From assembly GCF_020443705.1 (NCBI RefSeq), contig NZ_JAIZZK010000005.1, forward strand, positions 113,627 through 177,626: a stretch of 64,000 bases of DNA, read 5' to 3'. Below, piece after piece: positions 26,111 to 35,869 of the stretch. The notes under the pieces were generated by a model. It was given only the letters and a program-made list of their open reading frames with translations, was not told where the DNA came from and did no database searches. The position numbers and the translations under genes were made by a program. Source of the stretch: Clostridium algoriphilum (lineage in GTDB: Bacteria; Bacillota; Clostridia; Clostridiales; Clostridiaceae). How positions within the stretch are numbered: the first letter of the stretch is position 1; each line of letters opens with the position of its first letter.

Positions 26111-27595
26111 ATGGAAAACGTTGTCTATGCCTTAAGCGCACTCATATGGAGTAAAGCACTCATCTATTTATGTCTAGGTGCAGGTGTTTATTTTTCAATA
26201 AGAACTCGATTTCTTCAAATTAGGCATATTAAGGAAATGGTTAAATACTTATTTAATGGTGGAGACTCAAGTGAAGGAGTAACTTCCTTTCAAGCCTTCG
26301 CGATGTCAGTAGCCGGTCGTGTTGGCACAGGTAATATTGCAGGTGTTGCTACTGCCATAGCAATGGGAGGCCCTGGCGCGGTTTTCTGGATGTGGGCTAT
26401 TGCATTTCTTGGTGCAGGTTCATCATTTATAGAATGTGCTCTCGGTCAAGTTTATAAAGAGGAAATTAATGGGGAATATCGTGGAGGTCCGGCCTACTAC
26501 ATAGAAAAAGCTATGGGAGTAAAATGGTATGCAATTGCGTTTGCAGTTGCAACTGTAATTGGTTGGGGATTTCTTGGACCTTCAGTTCAATCGAACAGTA
26601 TTGCAGCTGGTGTAACTAATGCATTTGGCATTAGTCCAGTTATAAGTGGCGCAGTAACTACAATATTACTTGCGTTTATAGTATTCGGTGGAACAAAGAA
26701 GCTTGGAAAGGTTGCTGAAATAGTAGTTCCTTTTATGGCGATGGCATACATTCTAGTTGCATTAATAGTGCTTGCAGTAAATATTACTGCGGTTCCTCAT
26801 ATGTTTGCTTTAATAATTAAAAGTGCGTTTGGTGCTACTCAAGCTTTTGGAGGTATCTTAGGATATGCAATCCAATGGGGAGTTAAAAGAGGAATTTACT
26901 CAAATGAAGCTGGACAGGGAACTGGACCTCAATCTGCGGCAGCTGCGGAAGTATCCCACCCAGCAATACAGGGTTTAGTTCAGGCTTTTGCAGTTTATTT
27001 TGATACATTATTTGTATGCTCCGCAACTGCATTTATGATTTTATCAACAAACAAATTTAATGTTATAAATCCTGCAGGTGGATTTATAGTAAATAATGTA
27101 CCTAACATTGCAATAGGACCTGGGTATACCCAAGCGGCAGTTGGAACTGTATTTGGAGGATTTGGAGCACCTTTTGTTTCCATAGCATTATTCTTCTTTG
27201 CATTTACAACACTAATGGCATACTACTATATAGCAGAAACAAATCTTACTTATCTAATTAAAGGTTCTAAACATAGTAAGATATATATTAATATACTAAG
27301 GGCGGGAATCCTTGCATCAACTTTCTACGGATCTATTAAAACTGCTGAAGTTGCTTGGGCACTTGGTGATATTGCTGTTGGTACCATGGCATGGCTTAAC
27401 GTTATAGCTATGTTAATTCTTGGAAACATTGGCATTAAGGTTTTAAAAGACTATGAAGAGCAAAAGAAAATGGGACGAAATGCAGAAACATTTATATTTG
27501 ATCCTAAAAAATTAGGGATTAAGAATGCAGATGCATGGTATGTATTTAATGAAAGAAGAGCTAAGAGGGCAAATAAAAAAAATAATTCTAAATAA
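26111..27595 (+). CDS. Alanine/glycine:Na+ (cation) symporter, AGCS family
   Basis: Membrane transporter that takes up alanine or glycine with sodium (or protons). The 494-residue protein has about ten hydrophobic segments and AGCS signatures: SFQAFAMSVAGRVGTGNIAGVATAIAMGGPGAVFWMW split across residues 59-95, and GVKRGIYSNEAGQGTGP near 257-273. I chose ATG 26111, six bases from the AGGAGG ribosome site; the ATG at 26105 abuts the site and cannot be used. It stands alone with a strong terminator and a cre-covered promoter, consistent with use of amino acids when sugar is short. Confidence 0.93.
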   Translation: MENVVYALSALIWSKALIYLCLGAGVYFSIRTRFLQIRHIKEMVKYLFNGGDSSEGVTSFQAFAMSVAGRVGTGNIAGVATAIAMGGPGAVFWMWAIAFLGAGSSFIECALGQVYKEEINGEYRGGPAYYIEKAMGVKWYAIAFAVATVIGWGFLGPSVQSNSIAAGVTNAFGISPVISGAVTTILLAFIVFGGTKKLGKVAEIVVPFMAMAYILVALIVLAVNITAVPHMFALIIKSAFGATQAFGGILGYAIQWGVKRGIYSNEAGQGTGPQSAAAAEVSHPAIQGLVQAFAVYFDTLFVCSATAFMILSTNKFNVINPAGGFIVNNVPNIAIGPGYTQAAVGTVFGGFGAPFVSIALFFFAFTTLMAYYYIAETNLTYLIKGSKHSKIYINILRAGILASTFYGSIKTAEVAWALGDIAVGTMAWLNVIAMLILGNIGIKVLKDYEEQKKMGRNAETFIFDPKKLGIKNADAWYVFNERRAKRANKKNNSK

Positions 27596-27612
27596 ACAAT
27601 AGTTTGCTTCTG

Positions 27613-27655
27613 AAAGTCCAGTAGAATAATTAATTATTCTACTGGACTTTTTATT
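27613..27655 (+). terminator. Terminator after the AGCS symporter
   Basis: Perfect 17-bp stem (27613-27629 with 27634-27650), four-base loop, T-run. Confidence 0.93.
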
Positions 27656-27746
27656 TTGGTATATGCTTGTAATGAATACATTTAAAAAAATATCATATCT
27701 AGAATTAGACGTTTTAACATTGATTTTAAATGCTGAGAAATAATCA

Positions 27747-27777
27747 TTGACATTAACGTAACGTAAAGGTATATAGT
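27747..27777 (+). promoter_or_regulatory. MerR-type promoter with a 19-bp spacer
   Basis: TTGACA (27747-27752) and TATAGT (27772-27777) are 19 bases apart, longer than the usual 17, as in promoters activated by MerR-family DNA bending. The spacer contains the symmetric TTAACGTAACGTAA element, a probable operator. The MerR gene starts just downstream, so autoregulation is likely. Confidence 0.8.
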
Positions 27778-27799
27778 TGATTTATAAGGAGGTAATAAC

Positions 27800-28564
27800 G
27801 TGGAATATACAGTGCAAAAACTAGGAAAAATTGCGGGAATTAGTACTAGGACATTGAGATACTATGATGAAATAGACATTCTTAAGCCTGCTAGAATTAA
27901 TACCTCTGGCTATCGCATATATGGTGAAGTAGAGGTCAATAGGCTACAGCAAATTCTTTTTTATAGAGAATTAGATATGAACCTTGAAAGTATTAAAGAT
28001 ATATTAAGCAAAGCATCATTTAACAAAGTAGAAGCACTAACTGAACATCGCATTAAGCTTCTTTGTAAAAGAGAGAGATTAGATTCATTAATTTTAAATA
28101 TTGATAAATCAATAGCATTAACTGAAGGGAGAATTAATATGACTGATAAAGAGAAATTTGATGGGTTTAAACAAAAAATAGTTGCTGATAACGAAAATAT
28201 GTACGGCGCAGAAATTAGAGGTAAATATGGTGATGAGGTCGTAGAAAAGTCAAATAATAAAGTGAAAGGTATGACTAAGATTCAAGTTGAGGAGGCTACA
28301 AGACTTTCTGCTGAAATTATAGATCTACTTAATGAGGCGTTTAAAACTGGAGACCCTGCAGGGGTATTGGCTCAAAAGGCAGCAGACATGCACCGACTGT
28401 GGCTTTGCATTTATTGGGATAAATATACTAAGGAGGCGCATGCTAGTATTGCTCAGATGTATGTGGATGATGAAAGATTTACTGCGTATTATGATGAAAA
28501 ACAGCCGGGGATAGCAAAGTTTCTTAGAGATGCAGTTATAGTTTATACAACAGATAAAAAGTAA
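27800..28564 (+). CDS. MerR-family regulator with TipAS-type ligand domain
   Basis: Transcription activator of 254 residues. The N-terminal winged helix (about 1-70) has KLGKIAGISTRTLRYYDEIDILKPARI, typical of MerR proteins. A coiled-coil dimer helix follows (about 75-115), then a C-terminal all-helical TipAS-like domain (about 135-250) containing MHRLWLCIYWDKYTKEAH. TipAS domains in TipA and Mta bind drug-like or peptide ligands. The GTG start follows an AAGGAGG ribosome site. The target may be its own gene only, as no transporter sits next to it on this strand; the AGCS gene upstream has a separate promoter. Confidence 0.9.
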   Translation: MEYTVQKLGKIAGISTRTLRYYDEIDILKPARINTSGYRIYGEVEVNRLQQILFYRELDMNLESIKDILSKASFNKVEALTEHRIKLLCKRERLDSLILNIDKSIALTEGRINMTDKEKFDGFKQKIVADNENMYGAEIRGKYGDEVVEKSNNKVKGMTKIQVEEATRLSAEIIDLLNEAFKTGDPAGVLAQKAADMHRLWLCIYWDKYTKEAHASIAQMYVDDERFTAYYDEKQPGIAKFLRDAVIVYTTDKK

Positions 28565-28567
28565 ATT

Positions 28568-28613
28568 AAAGAATAATGTATTAAAAGTAAGTTAATACAT
28601 CATTCTTATTGTC
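28568..28613. terminator. Terminator between the MerR and TetR genes
   Basis: A 16-base stem (AAGAATAATGTATTAA with its complement, one mismatch) around a seven-base loop. The arms are AT-rich at the ends, so it can serve both convergent genes. Confidence 0.75.
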
Positions 28614-28629
28614 TTTTAAATATTTATAT

Positions 28630-29205
28630 TTATTTATCATGGTGATAATTAGAAAATCTAGTTAAAGCACCTAACATACTTCCTTCAACTACATCATTTA
28701 GTTTGCTCACCAGTTTTTCTGGAGATTCTTTCATTCTGTCTTTTATCCATTGTACTGTTATACCTACAAAAGCATGAGTGTAAAAGTCCGCTATAAAATT
28801 TTTATCAGCAGTTGTTACTTTTAGGTTAGAGGAAATGTCATTTACAACTCCCATAATAAGATCATAGGTTTTTTCAAAAAGATATCCATCAAAAGCATTT
28901 TGCCCCGGAGTATTAAGAGCGTTAATATAAAAGGACTTGTTATTAATAAAATATACTAAAATTTTATGCATACCATCAGTCCAGTGGGCATAGTTTTTAC
29001 AGTCTGATATGCTTTCAATACCCTCACTATAATATATCCAGTTTACAAGATCGAATTTATCCTTGAAATGATAATAGAAGGTTTGCCTGTTAATGCCACA
29101 GTTATTAACAATTTCATGAATTGTTAATTTAGCTAATGGGATTGTGACCATTAATTTTTTAATGGATAATGCAAGAGCTTTTTTAGTTATTTGAGATTCT
29201 GACAC
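28630..29205 (-). CDS. TetR-family regulator (DhaS-like C-terminal domain)
   Basis: DNA-binding regulator of 191 residues. The N-terminal helix-turn-helix is KLTIHEIVNNCGINRQTFYYHFKDK near residues 26-50, a strong TetR signature. The C-terminal half fits the TetR_C type seen in DhaS and related proteins. I chose the GTG at 29205, five bases after an AGGTGA ribosome site; a GTG at 29214 would overlap that site. No obvious target operon adjoins it. Ligand unknown. Confidence 0.85.
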   Translation of the reverse strand: MSESQITKKALALSIKKLMVTIPLAKLTIHEIVNNCGINRQTFYYHFKDKFDLVNWIYYSEGIESISDCKNYAHWTDGMHKILVYFINNKSFYINALNTPGQNAFDGYLFEKTYDLIMGVVNDISSNLKVTTADKNFIADFYTHAFVGITVQWIKDRMKESPEKLVSKLNDVVEGSMLGALTRFSNYHHDK

Positions 29206-29401
29206 TATTTTCACCTACAAACATGTGTATTAGTAAAATATAATAATGTACAAAGGCCTTAAGTATATTACTAATATTATTATAACAAAAACAACTCAAG
29301 CATTCAACGAAAAGGATAAGTACGCATTTTTATAATTATTTATAGAGTTATAAAAAGTTCTAAATAGATGCAATGAAATTAAGTTTAAAAGGAAATGAAA
29401 A

Positions 29402-29443
29402 TAAAAATCGTCTCCCTTTTTAAAAAGGTGAGACGATTTTTAT
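29402..29443 (-). terminator. Terminator of proS
   Basis: AAAATCGTCTC and its complement form a long, almost perfect stem (29402-29443) ending in T residues on the minus strand, just after the proS stop. Confidence 0.88.
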
Positions 29444-29456
29444 TTATGTTTTAAAT

Positions 29457-30893
29457 TTAATAAGCTCTTCCCCAGATAACATTAGCTTTAGCTGGTTTTC
29501 CACAACATAAGCAAACATCTGCATCATCTGATTGGTCAAATGGCATGCATCTAGATGATGCACCAGCAACTTCTTTTACTTTTTCCTCGCAAGCGAGTTC
29601 CCCACACCATGGGGCATTAACAAACCCTAAAGTTTTATCAAGAAGTTCTTTTAATTCTTCAACGGTTTTTGCATTGAAGGTTTTGCTGTTTTGTAAATTT
29701 CTAGCCTTTTCAAGTAAGGATTTTTGTATATCTGCTAAAAGTTCAGGAACTTTCGTTTCAAGTTCTGACATTGGCACAAATATTTTTTCACGGGTATCTC
29801 GTCTAACGAGTACCACTTGATTCTTTTCTATATCTTTTGGGCCAACTTCAAGGCGAAGTGGAACACCTTTCATTTCGTATTCGCTAAATTTCCATCCAGC
29901 CATTTTATCGCTAGTATCTATTTTTACTCTAGCAAGCTTTGATAACATATTTTTAAGTTCTGTTGCTTTTTCGATTACGCCTTCTTTATGTTGTGCAATT
30001 GGAATGATCATAAGTTGAATAGGTGCTATAGCTGGTGGTAGTACTAAACCATTATCATCGCCATGGACCATAATTAAAGCTCCGATAAGCCTTGTAGACA
30101 TTCCCCAAGAAGTTTGGTGAACATAAGCAAGTTTGCCGGTTTTATCTGTATACTGAATGTTAAAGGCTTTAGCAAAACCGTCTCCAAAATTATGAGAAGT
30201 ACCACATTGAAGTGCTTTGCCATCATGCATTAAACTTTCAATTGTATAAGTTTCACTTGCTCCAGCAAACTTTTCTTTTTCTGTTTTCTTACCTTTTATA
30301 ACTGGAATAGCAAGGGTTTCCTCGCAAAAAGTTGCGTATATATTAAGCATTCTAAGGGTTTCCTCTTTTGCATCGGCTTCGGTTGCGTGGGCAGTATGAC
30401 CTTCCTGCCATAAGAATTCTGAGCTTCTAAGAAAAGGCCTTGTGGTTTTTTCCCATCTTACGACAGAACACCATTGATTATATAATTTAGGAAGATCGTT
30501 GTAAGATTGAATTATTTTTGCATAGTGATCACAAAATAATGTTTCGGACGTAGGCCTAACGCAAAGCCTTTCTGAGAGTAGATCATTACCTCCGTGTGTT
30601 ACCCAAGCAACCTCCGGTGCAAAGCCTTTAACATGATCTGCTTCCTTTTGAAGTAAACTCTCAGGTATGAACATTGGCATATATACATTTTCATGACCTG
30701 TATCTTTAAACATTTGATCTAATATTTTCTGGATATTTTCCCATATTGCATAACCGTAAGGCCTGATTACCATGCAACCTCTAACGCTTGCATAATCTGC
30801 AAGTTCCGCTTTTTTTACGATATCTGTATACCATTTTGCAAAATCTACGTCCATAGAGGTAATAGATTCTACAAATTTTTTTTCTTTTGCCAT
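29457..30893 (-). CDS. proS: Prolyl-tRNA synthetase (short, archaeal/eukaryote-like type)
   Basis: Charges tRNA-Pro. The 478-residue protein lacks the editing insertion found in the long bacterial form and ends with a C-terminal zinc-binding-like domain and terminal Tyr, the layout of the ProS3 type. Class II motifs are visible: motif 2 region [23 protein letters not shown] split near 143-165, and motif 3 region [18 protein letters not shown] near 268-285. Four Cys residues near the C-terminus (CGELACEEK..., CLCCGK) could hold zinc. Controlled by the T-box immediately upstream. Confidence 0.96.
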   Translation of the reverse strand: MAKEKKFVESITSMDVDFAKWYTDIVKKAELADYASVRGCMVIRPYGYAIWENIQKILDQMFKDTGHENVYMPMFIPESLLQKEADHVKGFAPEVAWVTHGGNDLLSERLCVRPTSETLFCDHYAKIIQSYNDLPKLYNQWCSVVRWEKTTRPFLRSSEFLWQEGHTAHATEADAKEETLRMLNIYATFCEETLAIPVIKGKKTEKEKFAGASETYTIESLMHDGKALQCGTSHNFGDGFAKAFNIQYTDKTGKLAYVHQTSWGMSTRLIGALIMVHGDDNGLVLPPAIAPIQLMIIPIAQHKEGVIEKATELKNMLSKLARVKIDTSDKMAGWKFSEYEMKGVPLRLEVGPKDIEKNQVVLVRRDTREKIFVPMSELETKVPELLADIQKSLLEKARNLQNSKTFNAKTVEELKELLDKTLGFVNAPWCGELACEEKVKEVAGASSRCMPFDQSDDADVCLCCGKPAKANVIWGRAY

Positions 30894-30963
30894 AATTATT
30901 TTCCTCCTATTTACTAAAAACTTTATTATACTAATTTAAAATTAATATTTTAAAAATAAATAC

Positions 30964-31125
30964 AAAAAAACCCGCATCCCTATAAGGGACCGAGTGTTAT
31001 CGGTGGTACCACCCTAGTTGATATAAAAAATATCTAAGAAAAGACATAAGTTATAACAATATTTTTCTTATATTGGGTATCTTCACTTCTGATAATAGGG
31101 CACTTTAAATTAATCATAGAATAAA
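30964..31125 (-). ncRNA. T-box leader of proS
   Basis: On the minus strand, the T-box core AGGGTGGTACCACCG (about 31001-31015) precedes an 11-bp terminator with T-tail (about 30964-30997). The TGGT form would pair with a tRNA whose discriminator is A, as in tRNA-Pro. The stem I part lies at about 31040-31120, and ACCC there offers a proline codon, though I cannot fix the specifier loop by eye. Uncharged tRNA-Pro would favour the antiterminator and raise proS expression. Confidence 0.85.
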
Positions 31126-31180
31126 AATAATAATATGTCAAGAAAACAATTGCTAAATATTCTTAATGCCCTCATATCTA

Positions 31181-32521
31181 TTAACTATCTTTACTAATTT
31201 TTTTATAAAGAGCAGAAAATATTAAGATCCCAATTATAGAAATAAGAAAACACTCTTTATAATACGCAATTATGAAGTTGTCTTTAAAAGTATATTTAAC
31301 AATTTCCTTAGAGGCTACATTATAACATTCCTCTATAGCATTGATACTTATATGATCATAAGTATCATTTGGTGTGTGTATACGCGTCATATCATTGTCA
31401 CAAAAGGTTATTGCATCTATATTCTGGTCCCTAAAGCATTTATGATCACTGGCATCTTCAAACAGATAATTAAAATGTATTTTTTCAGCTTTGCAAGTGT
31501 TGGAAACTGATTTTATAAGAGGCGATTTAACAGTGTCTTTTTTTCCACCCACTATGCAAAGATCAGCATTGTTATGACTTCCGATCATGTCAAAATTGAA
31601 TACTTTGCTCCCTTTTATATTATCTTTATATTCTTTTATAAATTGATTTGAACCTAAAAAACCAAACTCTTCTGCGTTAAATCCTAAAAATAGAATACTC
31701 CGGGAAGGTTTGCCAAGCGAAGTTAGATATTTGCTCATTTCTAGTATGAAAGAAACACCTGATGCATTATCTAAGGCACCACTATATATAGTACCATTTA
31801 AATCCGTACCTATATGGTCAAAGTGTGCAGAAACAATTACTGGTGGAAGAGAAGTGTCGGTGCCTTCTAAGTATCCCATAACATTATTTATACTTGTTTC
31901 TGAGGCCTCAAAAGGAATATAACATTTAACGGTGTTATCGCCTAATAAACTTTTAAGCGATGTAAGGGTCTCTTTAGTAACCATAATATACATGTTGTAT
32001 TTGGAATCATGCATAAAAGAACTTCTAAAGGACAAATCATTACCGCGTGGAACAAAAAATATAAAAGGTCCGTTAGCAGTATTAATTTGAAGTGAATTAT
32101 CTGTTATTGAGTTGACATTACTTTCGCTAAAAGTTAATTGATTTGTTTTAAAGTTCAACATATCTTCTTTAAAATCTTTGCTATAAATAAAATCTTTTAC
32201 TATATTACCATTTTTGCCTAATACCCTTAGATAAGGATTATTGTTTAATTGCTTAGGATATAGGACTTTAAAGTTTTGTAGTTCTTTGCCTTTATAGGGT
32301 TTTAACCCGTTGTTTTTAAATTCTGTGTTAATATAAGTAGTGATTTCCTGATTTTCTAATGTGCCAGGTAATCTACCCTTGAACTGGTCTGATGAGATAT
32401 ATTTTATGTATTTGTACACATTTGTAGAATCAAATCTATATAGGGTATAATACAAATGAGTGCTATAAAATAATAATAAAAGAAAAAATGCTAAAAAATA
32501 AGAAAATACTAATTTTTTCAT
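31181..32521 (-). CDS. M28-family zinc aminopeptidase, membrane-anchored
   Basis: Predicted exported peptidase of 446 residues. An N-terminal membrane helix (about 3-26) anchors it and a second hydrophobic segment lies at the C-terminus (about 422-440). The catalytic core shows the M28 zinc ligands: SAHFDHIG, GALDNASGVSF, FNAEEFGFLGS and NFDMIG in order, with a late His in RIHTPNDTYDH. All ligands appear present, so it should be active. Substrate unknown. It is divergent from tex and the ribosome site AGGAG fits ATG 32521. Confidence 0.9.
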   Translation of the reverse strand: MKKLVFSYFLAFFLLLLFYSTHLYYTLYRFDSTNVYKYIKYISSDQFKGRLPGTLENQEITTYINTEFKNNGLKPYKGKELQNFKVLYPKQLNNNPYLRVLGKNGNIVKDFIYSKDFKEDMLNFKTNQLTFSESNVNSITDNSLQINTANGPFIFFVPRGNDLSFRSSFMHDSKYNMYIMVTKETLTSLKSLLGDNTVKCYIPFEASETSINNVMGYLEGTDTSLPPVIVSAHFDHIGTDLNGTIYSGALDNASGVSFILEMSKYLTSLGKPSRSILFLGFNAEEFGFLGSNQFIKEYKDNIKGSKVFNFDMIGSHNNADLCIVGGKKDTVKSPLIKSVSNTCKAEKIHFNYLFEDASDHKCFRDQNIDAITFCDNDMTRIHTPNDTYDHISINAIEECYNVASKEIVKYTFKDNFIIAYYKECFLISIIGILIFSALYKKISKDS

Positions 32522-32720
32522 ACATTACTCCTATAAATTTCTATGTTTTATATAGATATGAAGATGAAATTCATGGTATGATTGAATATGTTAATTTCAG
32601 TTGTTTAAACTTAAAATACAAATTATGTGAGGAGGATTGGCTATTAATCATATGATAATAAATAAACCAACATATTGCTAATATTTATTTGAATGTGACG
32701 ATCATGATAGTCAAAAAAAA

Positions 32721-34883
32721 ATGGGGAATATAAATAGTAGATTAATTAAAGAATTTTCAATAACAATAGAGCAGGCGGAAAGTGTAATTCAATTATTAGA
32801 TGAAGGGAATACAGTTCCTTTTATAGCTAGATATAGAAAAGAGAGAACCGGTGGACTTGATGATATAATACTTAGAAACTTTACGGAGAGACTTATATAT
32901 CTTAGAAATTTAGAAGAAAGAAAAGTGGATGTAATACGTTTAATTGGTGAGCAAGAAAAGCTAACAGAGGAAATTGAAAGATATATAACTAAATGCGAGA
33001 CTCTTACAGAAATAGAGGATATATATAGACCATTTAAACCTAAGAAAAGAACTAGAGCTATTATTGCAATTGAAAAGGGTCTCAAGCCTCTTGCTGAAGT
33101 TATTGCAGGTGGTGAGCTTAAAACCGATATAAATGAGTATGCACAAACATTTATAAACGAAGAAAAACAGGTGATTAGTGTAAAAGACGCACTTCAAGGT
33201 GCTGGTGACATTATTAGTGAAATGATATCAGACGAAGCTGATTATAGAAAGTGGATTAGGGGTCAAGTACATAATTTTGGTAGCGTAGAAACTAAGGGAA
33301 GCTCTGAGGAAACTACTCCATTTGAAATGTATTATGAGTATAAAGAAGGGGTTAGAACTATACCACCACATAGAATTCTTGCTATAAATAGGGGCGAGAA
33401 TAGTAAGATACTTTCTGTGAAAATTAAAGCTGATAATGACAAAATCATTGAGTACTTAAGAACTAAATGTTTAAAGGGGAATAGTGAAACTGATAAGTAT
33501 ATAGAGCTAAGTATAGTTGATTCTGTAAAAAGACTCATATTCCCTTCGATTGAGAGAGAAATAAGATCAGAATTAACAGAAAAAGGTGAAACTAGCGCAA
33601 TAGAAATATTTAAAGCTAATCTAAAGGCTTTACTAATGCAGTCACCTATAAAAGGGAAAGTAGTGCTTGGTTTTGATCCTGGATTCAGAACTGGATGCAA
33701 AATAGCGGTGCTTGATGATACTGGTAAGCTTTTAGATATAGCTACCGTATATGCTACTGCAGGCAGTAAGGATGGAGTCCAAAAATCAATTGCTATTATT
33801 AAAGAGTTAGTAATTAAACATAATGTTGAAGTAGTATCCCTTGGTAATGGAACGGCTAGTCGTGAGTCTGAAGAGATACTAGCACAGATAATTAAAGAAC
33901 TTAAAGAGGAATGCTCTAAAGATCTATATTATGTTATAGTTTCAGAAGCGGGTGCTTCTGTTTATTCAGCGTCCGAGCTTGCATCTAAAGAATACCCAGA
34001 TATAGATGTATCTATAAGAGGAGCAATATCAATTGGGCGTAGGCTTCAAGATCCACTAGTGGAGCTTGTAAAGATTGATCCAAAAGCTATTGGAGTTGGG
34101 CAATACCAACATGATGTTACACCTAAAAAGCTTGATGAATCCCTAAAAGGAGTAGTTGAAGACTGTGTTAATGCAGTGGGTGTAGATCTTAATATTGCAA
34201 CACCATCTTTATTGTCTTATATATCAGGTATAAATACTACTATAGCTCAAAATATTGTAGCGTATAGAGAAGAAAATGGTAAATTTAAGGTTAGAAAAGA
34301 ATTATTAAAGGTAAAAAGATTAGGGGCAAAAGCATATGAACAATGTGCAGGATTTTTAAGGGTTATGGAAAGCAAAGAGGTTTTAGATAACACCTCAATC
34401 CATCCCGAGTCATATAATGCTACCAAAAAATTATTAGAATTCCTAAACTATTCAAAAGATGATCTTAAATCTTTAAATTTTAAAGATATGGATGATAGGA
34501 TAAAAGATATTAATTTTAGCGAACTCGCTGAGAAATTAGAAACAGGGGCACCAACTCTTAGAGATATTATTAAAGAAATTAAAAAGCCAGGTAGAGATCC
34601 AAGAGAGGAATTACCTAAGCCAATACTCAAAACAGGAGTAGTTCAAATGGCTCATCTTAAACCAGGAATGAAACTTATGGGTACGGTTAGGAATGTATCT
34701 GACTTTGGAGCTTTTGTTGATATTGGAGTTCATCAGGATGGTTTAGTACATATAAGCCAGTTATCAGATAAATTTGTGAAACATCCATTAGACGTTGTAA
34801 AGGTTGGAGATATAGTAGAGGTTAGCGTGATAGAAGTTGATGAAAAAAGAAAAAGAATATCACTATCAATGAAAAATTTATAA
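32721..34883 (+). CDS. tex: Tex-family RNA-binding transcriptional accessory protein
   Basis: Nucleic-acid-binding protein related to eukaryotic Spt6. The 720-residue protein has the Tex N-terminal helical region (with IPFIARYRKE-like VPFIARYRKERTGGLDD near 30-46), a YqgF/RNase H-like domain near 320-450 (VVLGFDPGFRTGCKIAV), helix-hairpin-helix motifs (near 490-560) and a C-terminal S1 domain (about 645-715: GMKLMGTVRNVSDFGAFVDIG). Homologues start here, yet ATG 32721 has no ribosome site, only an A-rich run before it. A GAGGAGG at 32629-32635 lies too far away and precedes a stop in this frame. See findings. Confidence 0.92.
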   Translation: MGNINSRLIKEFSITIEQAESVIQLLDEGNTVPFIARYRKERTGGLDDIILRNFTERLIYLRNLEERKVDVIRLIGEQEKLTEEIERYITKCETLTEIEDIYRPFKPKKRTRAIIAIEKGLKPLAEVIAGGELKTDINEYAQTFINEEKQVISVKDALQGAGDIISEMISDEADYRKWIRGQVHNFGSVETKGSSEETTPFEMYYEYKEGVRTIPPHRILAINRGENSKILSVKIKADNDKIIEYLRTKCLKGNSETDKYIELSIVDSVKRLIFPSIEREIRSELTEKGETSAIEIFKANLKALLMQSPIKGKVVLGFDPGFRTGCKIAVLDDTGKLLDIATVYATAGSKDGVQKSIAIIKELVIKHNVEVVSLGNGTASRESEEILAQIIKELKEECSKDLYYVIVSEAGASVYSASELASKEYPDIDVSIRGAISIGRRLQDPLVELVKIDPKAIGVGQYQHDVTPKKLDESLKGVVEDCVNAVGVDLNIATPSLLSYISGINTTIAQNIVAYREENGKFKVRKELLKVKRLGAKAYEQCAGFLRVMESKEVLDNTSIHPESYNATKKLLEFLNYSKDDLKSLNFKDMDDRIKDINFSELAEKLETGAPTLRDIIKEIKKPGRDPREELPKPILKTGVVQMAHLKPGMKLMGTVRNVSDFGAFVDIGVHQDGLVHISQLSDKFVKHPLDVVKVGDIVEVSVIEVDEKRKRISLSMKNL

Positions 34884-34951
34884 TGTATATCTTGCTTTTT
34901 TTATAAAAAATATATATAATTAAATTATAAAAATTAAAATAAAATTTAATA

Positions 34952-35105
34952 ATCTTCAGGGCGGGGCGAAATTCCCCACCGGCGGTAAAGCCCGCGAGCC
35001 GTAAGGCTGATTCGGTTAGATTCCGAAGCCGACAGTAAAGTCTGGATGAAAGAAGATGCGATATATATATGAATTCGCCCTGACATATTTTGTGTCAGGG
35101 TTTTT
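34952..35105 (+). ncRNA. FMN riboswitch with terminator
   Basis: The aptamer spans about 34952-35057 and closes with ATCTTC/GAAGAT. It contains the RFN signature blocks GGGCGGGGCGAAATTCCCC, CCGGCGGTAAAGCCCGCGAGC, and CCGACAGTAAAGTCTGGATG. The platform has a terminator CCCTGACA/TGTCAGGG (35078-35100) with a T-run. The CAGGGCG at 34957-34963 can pair with CGCCCTG at 35076-35082 to form the antiterminator. FMN binding should switch off the downstream riboflavin transporter gene. Confidence 0.97.
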
Positions 35106-35150
35106 ATTATATCAATCACTAGAAGATAAATTTAATTAGGGGGTATAAAA

Positions 35151-35786
35151 ATGAGAGACGAAAAACTTATTAGACTTATTAAAATTTCACTTTTATCTGT
35201 TATGGCATTTCTTTTAATGTACATTGAATTACCGTTACCGATATTTCCAGAGTTCTTAAAAATTGACATTAGTGATTTGCCAGCGCTGCTAGGGGCTTTT
35301 GCATTGGGACCAGTAGCAGGAATTATTATTGAACTCTTTAAAAATATATTACATGGAATGCTAGCAAGTAAAACGGCATTTATAGGTGAACTTGCTAATT
35401 TCCTAGTAGGATCGTGTTTGATATTAGTATCTGGATATATATATAAGGCTCGAAAAAGTAAGGGTGGGGCTATCGTTGGGTTACTAATAGGAGTAGTTTG
35501 TATGTCAATATTTGCATCTGTATTAAACTATTTTGTTATATTACCACTATATGAAACAGTATTAGGATTTCCAATTGCTGCCGTGGTGGGAATGGGATCA
35601 AAAATAAATCATAATATAAAGGACTTAAATTCTTTTGTTATATGGATGATTATTCCGTTTAATTTTCTTAAAGGAATAGTAATATCAGTAATGACTTTAG
35701 CTTTATATAAGAGTGTTTCTCCTATACTTCATAAGGAGAATATTGAGAGTAAATACAAAAATAAAAATAGACAACAAAATATTTAG
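35151..35786 (+). CDS. ribU: Riboflavin ECF transporter substrate-binding component RibU
   Basis: Membrane S-component that binds riboflavin and works with the shared ECF energy module. The 211-residue protein has about six hydrophobic segments and the RibU-type opening LLSVMAFLLMYIELPLPIFP near 13-32 and LPALLGAFALGPVAGIIIE near 42-60. Placement directly behind an FMN riboswitch supports the substrate. The ECF ATPases and T-component are not in this window. A strong hairpin follows. Ribosome site is a TTAGGGGGT. Confidence 0.94.
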   Translation: MRDEKLIRLIKISLLSVMAFLLMYIELPLPIFPEFLKIDISDLPALLGAFALGPVAGIIIELFKNILHGMLASKTAFIGELANFLVGSCLILVSGYIYKARKSKGGAIVGLLIGVVCMSIFASVLNYFVILPLYETVLGFPIAAVVGMGSKINHNIKDLNSFVIWMIIPFNFLKGIVISVMTLALYKSVSPILHKENIESKYKNKNRQQNI

Positions 35787-35810
35787 TTATATTATTAAAA
35801 ACTAGTATTT

Positions 35811-35845
35811 ATAAACGGGTACCTACTGTGTAGGTACCCGTTTAT
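35811..35845. terminator. Hairpin between ribU and rimI, likely bidirectional terminator
   Basis: Perfect 16-bp inverted repeat ATAAACGGGTACCTAC/GTAGGTACCCGTTTAT with a three-base loop lies between two converging genes. T-tracts are short on both sides, so termination depends on the stem. Confidence 0.8.
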
Positions 35846-35869
35846 ACGTTAGTTTATTTATCTTGCCTA

